DNA of 64,000 nucleotides from Medicago truncatula (lineage: Eukaryota > Streptophyta > Magnoliopsida > Fabales > Fabaceae): assembly GCF_003473485.1 (NCBI RefSeq), contig NC_053047.1, positions 32,784,972 through 32,848,971 on the forward strand, in the 5' to 3' direction. The notes under the pieces are model-generated. The model searched no databases and was not told the DNA's origin. It saw only the letters and a list, made by a program, of their open reading frames with translations. Both the position numbers and the translations under genes were made by a program. Position 1 is the first letter of the stretch. Every line of letters begins with the position of its first letter. This document shows, piece after piece, positions 1-12,357 of the stretch.

Positions 1-607
1 TAATGTAGCATTAATCAAACTAGTCAATGTGTGTTTGATCCGCTAAAAAATGAATCCGGTTCTATTGTTCAATGTTTGATTTGTAAAACTGTTTTATGGA
101 TATGACAAACTCGAGGTAATGGAAAATACAAGGAAGAATTTTATGGTATTGAACAATTTTTTTACGTTTGATCGACAAAATACCATTTTAGTATTTTTAG
201 ACTGCTTGTACTTGGACAAAAAAATTGTGTTGTGGTTTAGTGAGCGACAAGAATTTCAGTTTTTGTCATGTCCCTTGCCTCCTTTTTTGTCAAGTCACTG
301 AAACAGCTTTACAATCAAATGCAGTACAACTTGTACTGGAGTTGTCCGGTCCAGTCTCTTATTTTTTAGTGAATAGTTTTTGAAATGAAATATAAGCCAA
401 AGTTAACAACTTCTCTTATATTTAATGATAGTTGCTCAAAACTACCCTTCATTTGAAGGGTACTCTAGGCGATAAACTAAATTTTTTATTGGGATTGCAT
501 AACTTAAACGTGCTCAACTAAATTTCTGAATATGCGTAATTTGATCATTTTTGGAGCAAATATAACATTAATGATAATTGTGATCTTTGGGTCCTTTGTC
601 TGTACAG
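1..607. other. Non-coding, probably CENP-C intron
   Basis: No exon recognised. The first supported CENP-C exon begins at 608 behind a good acceptor (tgtacag), so this stretch is most simply an intron of that gene, with the 5' exons left of the window. The open frame at 119-301 has no recognisable protein features. Confidence 0.5.
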
Positions 608-3600
608 GCCTTGCGAAGTCCCACTAAACTTTTAGAGCAGGCCATGCCAATGTCAGAGGACGACTTGGGATTCTGTACAGAAAATTCAACTCAAGATGTG
701 GGAAATCATGATTTTGCTTCTCAAGAGGATGGAGAATTACCTCGAAAACGGAGACCCGGTTTAGGCCTCAATCGTGCACGCCCACGTTTCTCCCTTAAGC
801 CGACCAAAAAGTAAAGCTTATTTGATATTTATGATGGTTTTTTTACTAATATGAGTGCTGATTTTTTATTTTTTTACTTGTATACATGTTTCTCAATTCT
901 CACGTGTTCAATCTTTGACAGACCCTCTGTTGAGGATTTGTTACCGATTCTTGACTTGAAAAAACTGACAGATCCCGAGGAATTCTTCATGGCCCATGAA
1001 CGGTTGGAAAGTAAGGAATAGTTTGTTTCTTTTCTTGATTGTGCCAAAGATACGTTTTTTTTTGTCTTGTTGTTAACTTCTGCATTTTGATTCGATAGAT
1101 GCAAAAAGAGAAATAGAAAAGCAGTTGGGTATTGTGTCATCTCAGCCAAGTCAGGATTCAACTAAACCACGGGAACGTCGACCGGGACTTCCTGGGTTTA
1201 ATCGGAGGTAACGTCCATGAATACTTCTTCAACAAACAACCTGCATTGTGTTTATGTTGTTTGTCATTCTCTTTTGGTTGCTTGATTTGTTCTTGATGTT
1301 ATATTGGTCAGGCCAGTTAGATACAGACATAGGGTTTCAACAGAAGCTTTGGTCAATAATGATGATGTCCTATCCTCCCAAGAGGCATTTGAATCCGACG
1401 GTCTTGATCCTGTTGGTGATAACACTGACAAAGGCAAATTTTCTCTTGCATCATTGGATAATGAAGTAACTGGTGAGTGAATTCTACTCTGTAAAATCTT
1501 GCCGGGCTTGATTATCCCTGTGCTTTGGATTCTTCTACTGTTGTTCTTTTCTCTTTTGATTTCAGTACCTTTTTTTGTAACTTAATTTTTCGTACTTCAA
1601 ATCGATCGTGATTGTGACAGATTCACCAGCTATTGAAGAGAATAAGATGAATGACATTTTGAAAGGATTGCTTGATTGTGATTCTGAAGAACTTGAGGGT
1701 GAAGGAGCAATGAATCTTTTGCAGGAGAGGTTACAGGTCAAATCGATTGTTTTCGAGAAATTATCTGTTCCAGACTTCCTAGATATCCAACCTATTGATC
1801 TGAAATCTTTGCAAGGGACTTTGTCGAAGCCAAGCAAAGGAAAGGCTTTTTCTGACGTAGATAATTGGTTGAAAGGAATGAATATTCAGACACCTCTTAG
1901 ACGGAGTGTAGGATACGCTGAGAAGCAGTTAGCTTCACCCACACCACCAAAAAGTCCATTTGCTTCATTGTCATCATTACAAAAGCACATTTCACGGTCA
2001 AAGCTATCTACGGATCCATTTTCAACTCATGAAATTGACCTTGTACCTACAAGAAGCTATTCACCAATTCACATGGCAGACCAGGAAGTCGATATTGTTG
2101 GTTCTAGTAAGCTGTCGGATGAGCTGACTGCACCTACAACCGAAGATGTTATTGCTGCTGGTGAGAAAAATACAATTCCGGAGACTTCTGAAAATTCCAA
2201 GGAACACAATTCTAGGAATCCATCAGATGAAGTTAATGCGCCCATAATTGAAGATATTGTGGACAATCCTGACAGAAATTGCACCATTACTCCTCAAAAG
2301 TCCATGGTTGATAATTCAACCGAACCTGGGTTTAATGCTAATGTTGACTCGAATGAACCTGCTGTTGACATGGATGTGGATATTGGTCGTAGTGGTATGG
2401 GAAAAAGGGTTATGGATGACACAGAAGGAAGGCAAAATGTTGAGCCAAATGAACCTTTTCATTTTGATGACAACGTATGTTACATCTGAGTATTTTAATT
2501 TAATAATCCTAAGTTGTTGTTGAAGGTTTAGCTTTGAAATCTGAATGAATATGTTTATTATGATAGACGCTGGAAGAAAACATGCAGGGATTTACAAGTT
2601 CTATACCAACAGATGACGCGAATCTGAACACGGAGCTTCCACTAGGTAAGTTTATATTCGCAACATTTTATAAGAAGAGACCTTACTCTTAAGTTTATTT
2701 ATCAAAAAGCTCAATGTTATTTTTTGACTATGTAGCTGGCCTTTCATAGCGGGAAAATACTTGATTATTGTTATTGTTTTGATGGTGAACTTTTATAACA
2801 ATGCAATAAACTCTGCACATAGGTTTTCCTATGTACCTTTGATGGCACTAACTCACTTGTGATATGCATTAGCTGATCAATCAAATCCAGTTACCTATCA
2901 AGCCAATTCTATGGACAAAGGGTCTAGAAGATCAGATGATGGTCCAGAACAGTGTTTACAGGTTCCTAGCTTTGCTGGTTTTCTTTTATTTTCCCTCAAT
3001 CTTTAAACTATGGGCATATTTACAATTCAATCGTTTATCAAATAAGAGCACATTAACATATGATCATATAAGTAACATTTATCAAACAGTTTATTGCATT
3101 GAAGAACTTTATCATTTTCCTATAAATTATCTGAGGTTTTCCCCTTATACAATCAATACCACCATCATCATCATTATCATCATCATGTGTACGTGTCAAC
3201 CTTCGAAATAAATGATTACTGCTATACAGTGGTCATATATATGTTCCCAAGGGTCTACCCCTAGGATATAAAGTTATTAAATATTGTATAATACTATACT
3301 ATCAGTTTTTTGTTTTGCTGGAATGGGTAATGTAACAATCAAGTTGATCAAGTGTAATTTATTAGATCATTTGTTTGAAGGCCAGGAGATTTGGTTCCAT
3401 GCTATCCATTTTTATTTTATTTTTGGGTTGATTCATGCTATCCTATTTAAAGGCAGACAAAAATCATCTTATAAATTTCAAGGTTGAAAATAGATGCTGT
3501 AGAGTTGAACTATAATCTATCTATATATTATTTTTTAAGAAAAGTCTTCACTCTAATGAGTAATGACATGTGACAGAATTTCACACCTTTGGTTGCCGCT

Positions 3601-4320
3601 ATTTTTTTTTCTACCAGACCATGCTAGATCACAAATGTAATAGGGTTTAATTGGTTTATGAATTAAGATCTTACAAAAATAATTATACATAAGCCTAAGA
3701 ATATTATTCTAGATGATGGTCTGATTGATTACAATATTATTTTTAACGACTAGTTGCTTTTAGAATTGAATCACTGTCCTCTGGTACAGGAAAAGACAAT
3801 TGGTTCTGCGGCACCTGTTAATGGGCAAACAATAGTTAAATCATGTATGCGAAAAGGGTCCAAGGGTAAGAGACTTCTGAGGAAGAGCCTTGCAGGTTTG
3901 TACTTCCCAATTATCTCATATTCTCGTTCGTTAATTTTAAAGATATTTCTTTGTTGTTAAGTTATATATTCTTATCCTATATCACCCAGATGCTGGTACA
4001 TCATGGGAGTCTGGAGTAAGGAGAAGCACCAGGTTCAGGACAAAGCCTTTGGAATATTGGAAAGGAGAAAGAATGGTGTATGGCCGTGTACACGAGAGTG
4101 AGTACAATCATAGTACTTCGTTATATTTAGAGAATTGGATTTGGCCTAATCCTACCATGTGTAAAATGTAGATAACAAATCTTTTGTTTGTGCAGGTTTG
4201 AGTACTGTCATTGGGGTGAAGTGCATGTCTCCTGGAAGTGATGGGAAACCAACCATGAAGGTTAAATCATTTGTGTCAGATAAATACAAAGAGCTTTTTG
4301 AGATAGCTTCTGAATATTGA
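608..4320 (+). CDS. CENPC: Centromere protein C (CENP-C), 3' part of gene
   Basis: CENP-C is the inner-kinetochore DNA/nucleosome-binding protein that links CENH3 nucleosomes to the outer kinetochore. Ten exons join in frame: 608-810, 922-1010, 1099-1207, 1312-1472, 1621-2474, 2567-2645, 2873-2961, 3790-3895, 3990-4097 and 4196-4320, all GT-AG, giving 640 residues in the window. The N-terminal part shows plant CENP-C hallmarks: an [12 protein letters not shown] stretch, two basic RRPG blocks ([11 protein letters not shown] and [11 protein letters not shown]) and a DPEEFF motif. The acidic, Ser/Thr-rich middle (exon of 854 bp) is low in conservation, as usual for the family. The diagnostic CENP-C motif lies across the last two exons ([14 protein letters not shown], then [12 protein letters not shown]), followed by the plant C-terminal tail [17 protein letters not shown] and TGA. 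The gene lacks its first exons because the window starts inside it. The ATG at 587 lies upstream of the 608 acceptor and is not the true start. Identity is very secure; the exact splice choices are inferred. Confidence 0.93.
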
Positions 4321-5637
4321 AAGCTTTCTATAATTTTATCTTTAGTCTACTAATGGAATTGACATGTGATAAGTGTTTAATTATTTGAAGTGATAAATAT
4401 ACTCGGTACTTACATCCAGGAGTCAGCAATGATTATGGTTAATCAGTCATCAATGAAATTAACTAACATGACTAAATTTTAGTACTAATTGATACAATTA
4501 ACTGAATTATGATTATGTGGTTGTATAAGTATTATCTCCAAGACTCCAAGTTTGCAGAAGGTAAAAAAAGTTCAACCATAAAGGCTATAACCAGCCAAAA
4601 TGTTCACGTTAATTAAGTCAAACATACTGACTTGGACTGGTCTTGCTTGACACGTATGGTTGGACTTTTTGACCAAAAGCATGTGGTTGGACGTTTAGGC
4701 AGACATGTTTGTGATTTGATTTTTTTTTCTTCTTGTTAGTCTACCTAAATTTCGGGGAAAGGGTGCAAGTAATCGAGAGTTCAGTGTGAGGTAAGTATAA
4801 TCTGATCAAGAATTGTTTAATCCACGAATTAAACTAACTTAGGTTCTCTTGAACGATTTGTGTTTTTGGTGGAGTTTATTAATCATTGAAGCTCAATCAC
4901 TTCGTTATTAGTGATTCGAATATATAATTATCTTGTATTAGCACATTCTTGTTATTGTTATAAGAGTAATTAGATTGTGCTTCCTCTAATCCTTACTATA
5001 AGAAGAAAAACTAAATACCAATGCAATCATTAATTGTTGTAATTTTTTAAATATTTTTACAAATATATCTTAGATAAAGACCGGATGAAAAGAATAAATT
5101 TCATCATAAATTAACGAGGTAGATGATCCCCATTGCAATCTTAGATAAATTCAATAAGTCTTCCTATTTTTATATAAAGAAAAGTTACACATTTATTAAT
5201 ACATTACATCTACATCATGTGAGAAGATGGAAGTGGAACACCACATTTATTAAGGCCTCATATCTACATCATGAGAGAAGATGGAATCCCATAACAAAAC
5301 AGAATTCAGCTAGCAGCAAACATTGACCATTGACTTTGAAAAAAAAGACATTGTGTTTCCACACAACTAACCTCCAACAAATTACATTATTTCCCTTTTT
5401 ATTTTCCATACTAAAACCACTACCTCAAATTGCTATGGATTCATTAAATTCTAACCCCACTATCCTATGTACTAGAATTGTCACTAACATAGAATTTGGC
5501 ATACATTGTCAAACTCTTTTAGTGCATACTAAAGCTACTATAAAAATATATATTTATAATACAAAAATATGTAGGAAAAGTGCTACCTAAAAATCATCAG
5601 AATCATGACTAAAGTACATTTCTAAGAACTAGGATTA
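4321..5637. other. Intergenic between CENP-C and the LRR kinase (tail to tail)
   Basis: AT-rich with no gene. It holds the 3' flanks of two convergent genes. A short direct duplication (catctacatcatg followed by agagaagatggaa-like sequence) occurs at about 5208-5230 and 5260-5285. No repeat family with clear ends was seen. Confidence 0.6.
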
Positions 5638-8600
5638 TCACATATCATCATCATCATCATCAACATCAAACCTAGTGTCCTTTTTTGAATCCTTAAGAAG
5701 AGGATCAGCATCATAGTAGTGGCCAACTTTCTTCTCAACATAAGGTAATGGCTCTGCAAAGCTAAGCAATGTCTGCAACACTTCTTTCATGGAAGGCCTA
5801 CTAGAAGGCAATGTTGCTGTACACATGACACCAAGTTTGAAAACTGTACACATTTCATCCATGTAACTTGCTTCCATCACATCTTTGTCTAGTAATTCTT
5901 CTACATTGGTTCCTAGCAAAATGTGACGCCACGCCCACTCCGAAAGAGACGAGTATTGGTCTCCATAGTTAGCTTCTTTACCAGTTGTTAGTTCCAATAG
6001 GACTACTCCAAAGCTAAACACATCAATCTTTTCAGTAACTCTTGTTGTTTGAACATATTCTGCAATTCATATATCAAACAACCATAAGTATAAACTCATA
6101 TAGAGACCAATAGGGCCTAATGTTGGCAAGTAATGAGGCCTAAAGTTGCACTTTTGTAATGAAATTTGAAATCATAAAATGAATATGAATGACAAACAGG
6201 TCCAAATTAAGCAAATAAAATATGAATGGCAAGTAATTCATTCACCTGGAGCAATGTAGCCAAATGAGCCAATCACAGCTGACATTGTGTTAAGTTCTTC
6301 TGGCTTGATTAAAATCCTAGCTAGACCAAAATCAGCAACTTTTGCATTGAAATGAGCATCCAAAAGTATGTTGCTTGTTTTAACATCTCTATGTACAATA
6401 GGTGGTGAACAATCATGATGCATGTAGCTCAAACCTTGAGCAGTACCAATAGCTATTTTCAATCTCTTTGGCCAATCAAGAACCACCTGTTTTTGTACTA
6501 AGCCTGACAAAGTTGATGACGACGACTTACTCTTCATGTGCAGCCACTTATCTAGACTTTTTTTTTCAAGATACTCATAGACAAGAAGCATAGAATCATC
6601 ATTAGAGATACAACACAATAATTTCACAATGTTGTTATGACGAATATTGCTCAGTATTTTAACTTCTGCGCGAAACGAACTCTCGAGTTTATCATCTAAC
6701 TTTTTGTTACTCCTTATCTTTTTCACAGCAACATTGCCTAAACCATTGACTTCAACTCGGTATACCGTGCCAAATCCGCCACTTCCAATAATATTTTGTT
6801 CTGTCATTGATGAGACAATGCTTGATTCATTGAAACTAAGCCTTTGAAAGGAAATAAGCTTCCATGAATTATCCAAACCTTGCTTTCCTTTCTTGAAAAC
6901 TTTGATAATCAAGAAAGCAGCAAAAAAAGCCAAAAAGATTGCTACTATCACAAGGCCTATAATCAAACCAATAGACCATGATGATCCTTTGTTTTCACTT
7001 TGAATACCAGAGTTGCACAAAGTGATGTTCAGTATTGGTGTATCGGCACAAAGACCAGAATTAGCCAAAAAGCTTGTATCGAACCCTGAATTTTGAAAGT
7101 CACTTGGAATCCTTCCTATCAAATGATTAGAGGATAGATTGAGATTGGTGAGTCTTGGAAGTTGAGATGGAATTTCGCCAGAAAGTTCATTTTCTGACAA
7201 ATCAAGTTGACTTAGGACAGGTAATTTTCCAATTGCATCTGGAATTTGTCCAGAAAGTTGGTTCTGGCTCAAATTAAGAGTTACTAAGGACTTCCATGAT
7301 ATTATATCAGATGGAATTTGACCAGTGAACTGATTCTGATCAAGCAAAAGAGTTGTTAATTTTGGAAGTGATGTTAACTCTTGTGGAATACTTCCATTTA
7401 AGAAATTGTTCCTTGCATTAAAAACTACCACATTAGTCCATGAAGATACACCAGATGGAATTCTACCAGAAAACTGATTGTTACCTATCTCGAATCGCGA
7501 AATGCTTAAAGACAATCTTTCTGGAATAACACCATTGAACTTATTCTTGCTTACCATGAAATTTGACAAATTGACAAATGTCCAAACACCTCTAGGAATA
7601 GTACCAGTAAATTCATTACTATAAATTTTCAAGTCCAACAACTTACTACAATTTCCTAGTGATTTTGGTAATTCACCACTAAGACTATTTTCATAAGCTG
7701 TTAAGTTGAGTAACTCACCATAATAGCATAAATTCTCAGGTAACTTTCCAATAAGACTATTGTTGGAAACATGAAAGGTTTTGAGCTTTGAAAAGCGACC
7801 GAATTCAGGAGGAATAGTACCTGATAAATTGTTCGAAAAAACACGAAAATCAACAAGAGACGGAAGATGGCCTATACTTTCTGGTATCACACCTGATAAA
7901 CTATTGAGAGACAAACTCAACCATGTTAACTTTTGAAGCTTTCCAAAATCTTCAGGTATTTTCCCTTCAAAATTGTTCCTAGCAAGATCAAGCATAGTCA
8001 AGTTCAATGCTTCAACCAAACTAGGTATTTCACCAGAAAGCTTATTATTGTAAATAGAAAGTTGACTCAGATTCTTCAGCATGAACAAACCACTAGGAAT
8101 TTCACCAGAAAGCTTGTTATCGAAAAGAAAAAGTTGACTCAGATTCTTCAGCATGAACAAACCACTAGGAATTTCACCAGTTAAACCATTTCTTGACATA
8201 TCCAACGTCTCCAAAGAAACCATATCTCCAATTTTTTCAGGTATTTCACCAATCAAGTTAGAGCCATAAACATAAAGAACCTTCAATTTGTTCAACTTGG
8301 TCAAACTGAAAGGCAATTTCCAAGAAGGAAACATAGTATTAGAAGACAAATCCAAATACTCAAGATTCAACAATTCACCAATCTCATCAGAAACAGTACC
8401 ATTCAATAAACAATATTGAATTCTAAGCTCTCTCAACTCCTTCAACTTTCCAATCCCATCAGGAACACCACCATGAAAATTTGTTGAACCAAGATTAAGA
8501 TATTGCAAACTAGTACTCAAATTTCCAATATCATTAGGAATAATACCATCAAAATTGTTCATAGAAAGATCTAAGTAAACAAGCTTTGAACAATTATAGA

Positions 8601-8943
8601 ATAGTGTTGGAAAATCACCAGGGATGAAGTTGGAACTGAAGTCAACATGTGTAAGGCTTTTGAGTTCATCACAAATAAAGGGTGGTATTGTTTGTGTGAT
8701 ATTCATCTGTGAAAGTGTTATTCCAGTGACAGAAACAGAATCATTTGTGCAAGTGATTCCTTTCCAAGAACAATGATTGGAATTTGATGATGTTGTCCAA
8801 TGGTTAAGGAAAGAAGTGTTGTTAAGGTATTGTTTAATGTTTAATAGGACTTTGTGTTCTTGATCATATATATGAGACTGAGAATTTGTTTGGTTTAATA
8901 ATAAGAGGAACAAAGACAGAACAAAATGAAATGATTTTGTCAT
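5638..8943 (-). CDS. LRR receptor-like kinase, HAESA/HSL1-like (subfamily XI)
   Basis: Plasma-membrane receptor Ser/Thr kinase of the class that perceives small secreted peptides. Exon 1 is 8943-6246 and exon 2 is 6059-5638; the GT-AG intron splits the Glu codon of GYIAPEY, a typical intron position in this family. The product is 1039 aa: signal peptide (about 1-22), an N-terminal LRR cap with CSWKGITC, about 20 or more leucine-rich repeats of the plant type (LxGxIPxxL), a single membrane segment near residues 655-680, and a kinase domain. All catalytic motifs are intact: glycine loop GSGGFGTVY (about 717), VAVKKI lysine, HRDVKTSN (about 846), ADFGLA (about 869), APE. It is therefore an RD-type active kinase. 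The C-terminal tail is Asp-rich (DVDDDDDDM). The ectodomain resembles the Arabidopsis HSL1/HSL3 (At5g25930) branch, but the exact orthologue and ligand are not determinable here. One LRR is tandemly duplicated at DNA level (8026-8180). Confidence 0.92.
8026..8180 (-). repeat. 72-bp in-frame tandem duplication of one LRR
   Basis: Two neighbouring 24-residue repeats carry the same SGLFMLKNLSQL core. In DNA, the block starting gttgactcag at 8061 recurs at 8133, exactly 72 bp later, with an identical run of at least 48 bases. The very low divergence suggests a recent slippage or unequal crossover that added one LRR. Confidence 0.9.
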
Positions 8944-9078
8944 GTATATGTCTTTGTTTTTCTGGTTTTCAAATTCAATGTGTGCATGTGAATGAGTTCA
9001 TGTTTGTAAAGTTCAAAGACAAGAGAGGAAGATGATAAGAAGGTTGGAAATTGTTGATTGCTTTGAAACTTCTTCGGG

Positions 9079-9104
9079 ACATTATATATACTATAATATA
9101 TAGT
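9079..9104 (-). promoter_or_regulatory. Possible TATA region of the LRR kinase gene
   Basis: Alternating TA tract (attatatatactataatatatag) about 140-160 bp upstream of the ATG at 8943, on the coding side. It is compatible with a TATA box and a 5' leader of about 100 nt, but AT-rich background makes this weak. Confidence 0.3.
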
Positions 9105-9128
9105 TTTTTTTTTTTTTTTTTTTTTTTT
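9104..9128. repeat. Poly(T) tract, 25 nt
   Basis: Uninterrupted run of T immediately upstream of the putative TATA region of the LRR kinase gene. It is likely length-polymorphic. It could be the poly(A) tail of a minus-strand retro-insertion, but no body was recognised next to it. Confidence 0.8.
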
Positions 9129-9135
9129 AAGGAGA

Positions 9136-9372
9136 CTATTAAATTGGTCCATCTCTTTGTAGGTAAATTTCAACTTAGTATCTGACTTTATTAATATTTC
9201 AAACTAATTTATGTTTTTGTTAAAAGTTTTTTAATTTGGTCCCTCAATATGTGACAAAAACATAAAGACAGTAACCTAATTAAAAAATTTTTGACAAAAA
9301 TAACGACTAATTTGAAACATTAATAAAGTTAGAGACTAATTTTAAAATGAAGATACAGACCAATTTAATGAT
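9136..9372. repeat. Fold-back MITE-like element
   Basis: Imperfect inverted repeat. The left end (taaattggtcc, then ctttattaatatttc) is mirrored by the right end (gaaacattaataaagtt, then agaccaattta). The family of 'aattggtccct' hairpins is common in legume intergenic DNA. No coding content. Confidence 0.6.
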
Positions 9373-9984
9373 TTACTCGTTATTTTAAAGAAAATCTTGT
9401 CAATGTTAACTAATGTTTGATGACACTTTTAAAAATTCTAAAAATGAAAGTATTTCTTATAAAAAGTTAAGCATTTTGATTTTGAACGTATTGTATTGAT
9501 TGCATCAATTTTCACAAAACTTACCATTTAAATATTTTTAAAAGTGCCGCAAGAGACATTTGTTAGAATTTCCTCTTAAGGATAGATAATGCACTTATTT
9601 AAGTATGATTTTTTTTTTGTTGAAATATAAATATTTTAAAATATGCTTGTTACTACGAAAACTAATCAACGAATTCTAAGAATTACACATCACCCACCCA
9701 TGTTTTGCGTCAAACTCCTAGATTTTATTTTTTTATTATAAAATAAATAGAAACTGATACAGAACAATACTATAGTTCATGGCTTTCGTGGAAATCCCTT
9801 CGTAGAATATAGCGTTGCTCATATTTCTTTTGATATTCATAAAACATTTTTTTATTGTTTTAAGTGCTGGCAATTGCAAATAAACACATATCCTTTTACT
9901 TGTGATCTTTGGTGTTTTGTTTTAATCATTGTAAACAAATTTATATTAAAATTTGTTTTCGTAATAATTTTTAATTTTTTTTTT

Positions 9985-10112
9985 TGTCAGATAGTCTAGT
10001 GGCTAGAGAAATTCATCTTAAATATGAATAAGTGGGATGTCCGGGGTTCGAATCCCAACCCCTGCACATATTGTGCATTATCCCTTACCAAATGAGCTAA
10101 GCTCATAGGAAC
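9985..10112 (+). repeat. tRNA-derived SINE
   Basis: Contains a pol III A-box-like stretch (tagtctagtggctagaga) and a B box (ggttcgaatccc) about 45 bp apart, with ctaagctcat downstream. Degenerate relatives lie at 30343-30475 and possibly 42163-42235. It has no tRNA cloverleaf, so it is a SINE, not a tRNA gene. Confidence 0.65.
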
Positions 10113-10204
10113 TTCGTAATAATTATTTTATTCCTTACTTTTAAAGATTATAATCAAATATTCCACATGTCATAGGAACTAATTTTAATATCAATATATT
10201 TTGC

Positions 10205-10560
10205 AGGTATTTTTGAATAAGGTAAAATGAAATATATTACTGAAGTCTGAAAATTTTAACACAAGAAGTGCCAAAACCTTAGATGAAAGAGTATCAAATT
10301 ACAACCTCAAGATAAAGGCTAACAAAATAAAAAAAGATCTAAAGACAAAACCATCCATTACATATAAATACCCAAACAAGGTAAAGGGTTCAACCACCAC
10401 AAATAGTAGGAAAAAATAAAGTTAGGACGGTTCGCATTCAGCCAGTAGTATGATTGAAATTTAATTTTATGTAATTGATGAAACGAGGCCACTTTTGGTG
10501 AAAGACTCTGAACGTTTCTTTCAATCCAAATCACCCACACACAAGAAAGCCATATGAGAA
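10205..10560 (-). pseudogene. LINE (non-LTR retrotransposon) 3' end remnant
   Basis: The minus strand at 10540-10358 reads WVIWIERNVQSLSP then SYYWLNAN and YYLWWLNPLPCLGIYM. This matches the extreme C-terminus of plant L1-type ORF2 after the reverse transcriptase (zinc-binding region, WxxWxERN motif, then WWxxPLxCxG). Upstream RT sequence is missing, so the copy is 5'-truncated, as usual for LINEs. The sequence down to about 10205 is probably its 3' UTR. Confidence 0.6.
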
Positions 10561-11251
10561 TAAAGTTGAGCGGTTGCTCTGGGAAAACCCGCCTAAGGTG
10601 CCAAATTGATACACATGATCAGAAAAGACTATGATGAGAAATACCATACTAAAGTTTACCAAAAAAAAAACACAAGAGTAGAATAAGTGTTTGCATCTTC
10701 CAACACGTCACATCCACCCACACAAGAGAAAAACAAATCATATATTTTGCAGGTATTAAAATAAATTACTTAGTTCCAAAAATAAAAAGAATATATTATT
10801 AAGGAATAAAACAACAAAATATTTTTACCAAAACTAAAATAAAAAATACCCTCTTCATCCTTTATTATAGGAACTTCTAACAAGAATTACGAGTAATAAA
10901 AAAAAGTTAAAAGCGGATGAAAAAAAATACAAAAAAATAAATTAGGGGACATAAATATAACCCAATAAATTTATACAAAGTGTATGTCAACTAAATCAGG
11001 TGATACGAAAAAAATAAAAACAACACCGATGAATGTCTAAAGTAAAGAAAAGGTAAAAGTGGATGAAAAACTCAACCCCGAAAGAATATTCCCTCTATAT
11101 ATTGTTATTGATTAAATATAGTAATTTTTGTTAAGAAATTATTGATGTATGTAAAATTTTGTAAGATGTCTTCTGTTAAAATAAAATAAACAGTTAAAAA
11201 ATGTCTTATACTCCCGTATTTTGTTATAAGTTGTATTCAAGATTTTTATAG
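10561..11251. other. Intergenic, nothing recognised
   Basis: Very A-rich sequence with no coding potential or clear repeat ends. It lies between LINE fragments of opposite orientation and may be decayed transposon sequence. Confidence 0.5.
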
Positions 11252-11640
11252 TTCTTGTGGTAGAGCGTCTAATTTGTTAGTTGAACTTTCAGAAATTTTG
11301 CGAGGTCTTCAACTAGTTTGGGACCTTGCTGATCTATTACTTTGGAATCTGTTTCTCAAGTGACTTTAAATTTGATTACCGATGAGATGACAATCATAAT
11401 GAATTTCATCCTCATGCGACTATTCTTTCGCTCATTAGAAATCTCTATGCTCTTCCTTGGTTGGTTTTCTTTTCCCATATTTTGAGGAAAGACAATGAAT
11501 GTGCCGATTGACTGGCTAAATATGAAGCTGACGATATTGATAGTTTGAAGATATAAATCTCTTCTCCTCCACAATTAGATTCTATCTTTTTCGCCAACTC
11601 CTATAAAAATTTTAGACACCAAATTACTTCGTCTTTTGTT
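11252..11640 (+). pseudogene. LINE RNase H-domain remnant
   Basis: Across several frame breaks the plus strand reads HPHATILSLIRNLYALPW, then FFSHILRKDNECADWLAKY (one stop at the W position), then SPPQL. This is the C-terminal RNase H domain that follows plant L1 ORF2 reverse transcriptases (the xNxxADxLAK signature). It is broken by stops and non-functional. A paralogous fragment lies at 57370-57680. Confidence 0.65.
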
Positions 11641-12075
11641 TTCATCCTGATAAAAAAAATTAAACAACATTCTTATAACAGTTATTAGCATTATTGTTAA
11701 ACCAGTATATATGTTTATATTGGAATGGTGAAAGATAAAGTATAGTAAAATGATGATTAGTTAGTCTTTAGTGTGCCGCATGGTTTCCTTCCTAGTATTA
11801 TAATTGGAAGAGAAGAGATAGTCAAGAATAAAACCAACATTGTATATCTTGGTGGGGTAGTTAGATAAGATTCTTATCTAACTATGGTTGTTATCTATAC
11901 TAAGAACCGTGAATTTTGATACGATAAAAGCCAATTAAATGGAAAATTTTGGTCAACTTTGACCAACAGTTTCGTAGAGTGACATCCAAATGAAATGAGT
12001 GCCCTTCACGATTGAAATGGAATGGCTGTATGCAATCAGGTGTTTCAGATTTTAAGACAACTTTTTTATTTTTAA

Positions 12076-12357
12076 TGTTAATTAAGTTTTTAGTCCTTAT
12101 AAATATTTACAGTTTTGTTTTAAGTTTTTATAAAATAAAATCACATTTTTTTAGTTTCTGACATTTTTCTTAAACATTTTAGAGACAAAAAATGTTGTTG
12201 GAAATTTTTGATAGGAACTAAAAATGCTGACGAAAAATTTTATAGGGACTAAAAGCACTAACGAAAATTTTTGTAGGGACTAAAAAGTGTGATTTATTTT
12301 TATAAGGACTAAAAACAAAACTGCAGGTATTTATAGGGAGCAAAAATTTAATTAACC
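12076..12357. repeat. Fold-back element (taattaag ... ttaatta)
   Basis: Left arm (ttaattaagtttttagtcc, ccttataaatattta) is complementary to the right arm (ggtatttataggga, aaaatttaattaa). The interior repeats 'atagggactaaaa' several times. Non-coding hairpin MITE of the 'agggactaaaa' type. Confidence 0.65.

Noticed and set aside
587..814. ATG at 587 as the start of a small separate gene
   Set aside because: The protein part from 608 onward is clearly internal CENP-C, preceded by a splice acceptor; the first seven residues come from intron.
10020..10065. tRNA gene
   Set aside because: A and B boxes are present but no cloverleaf or acceptor stem forms, and related degenerate copies exist; it is a SINE.
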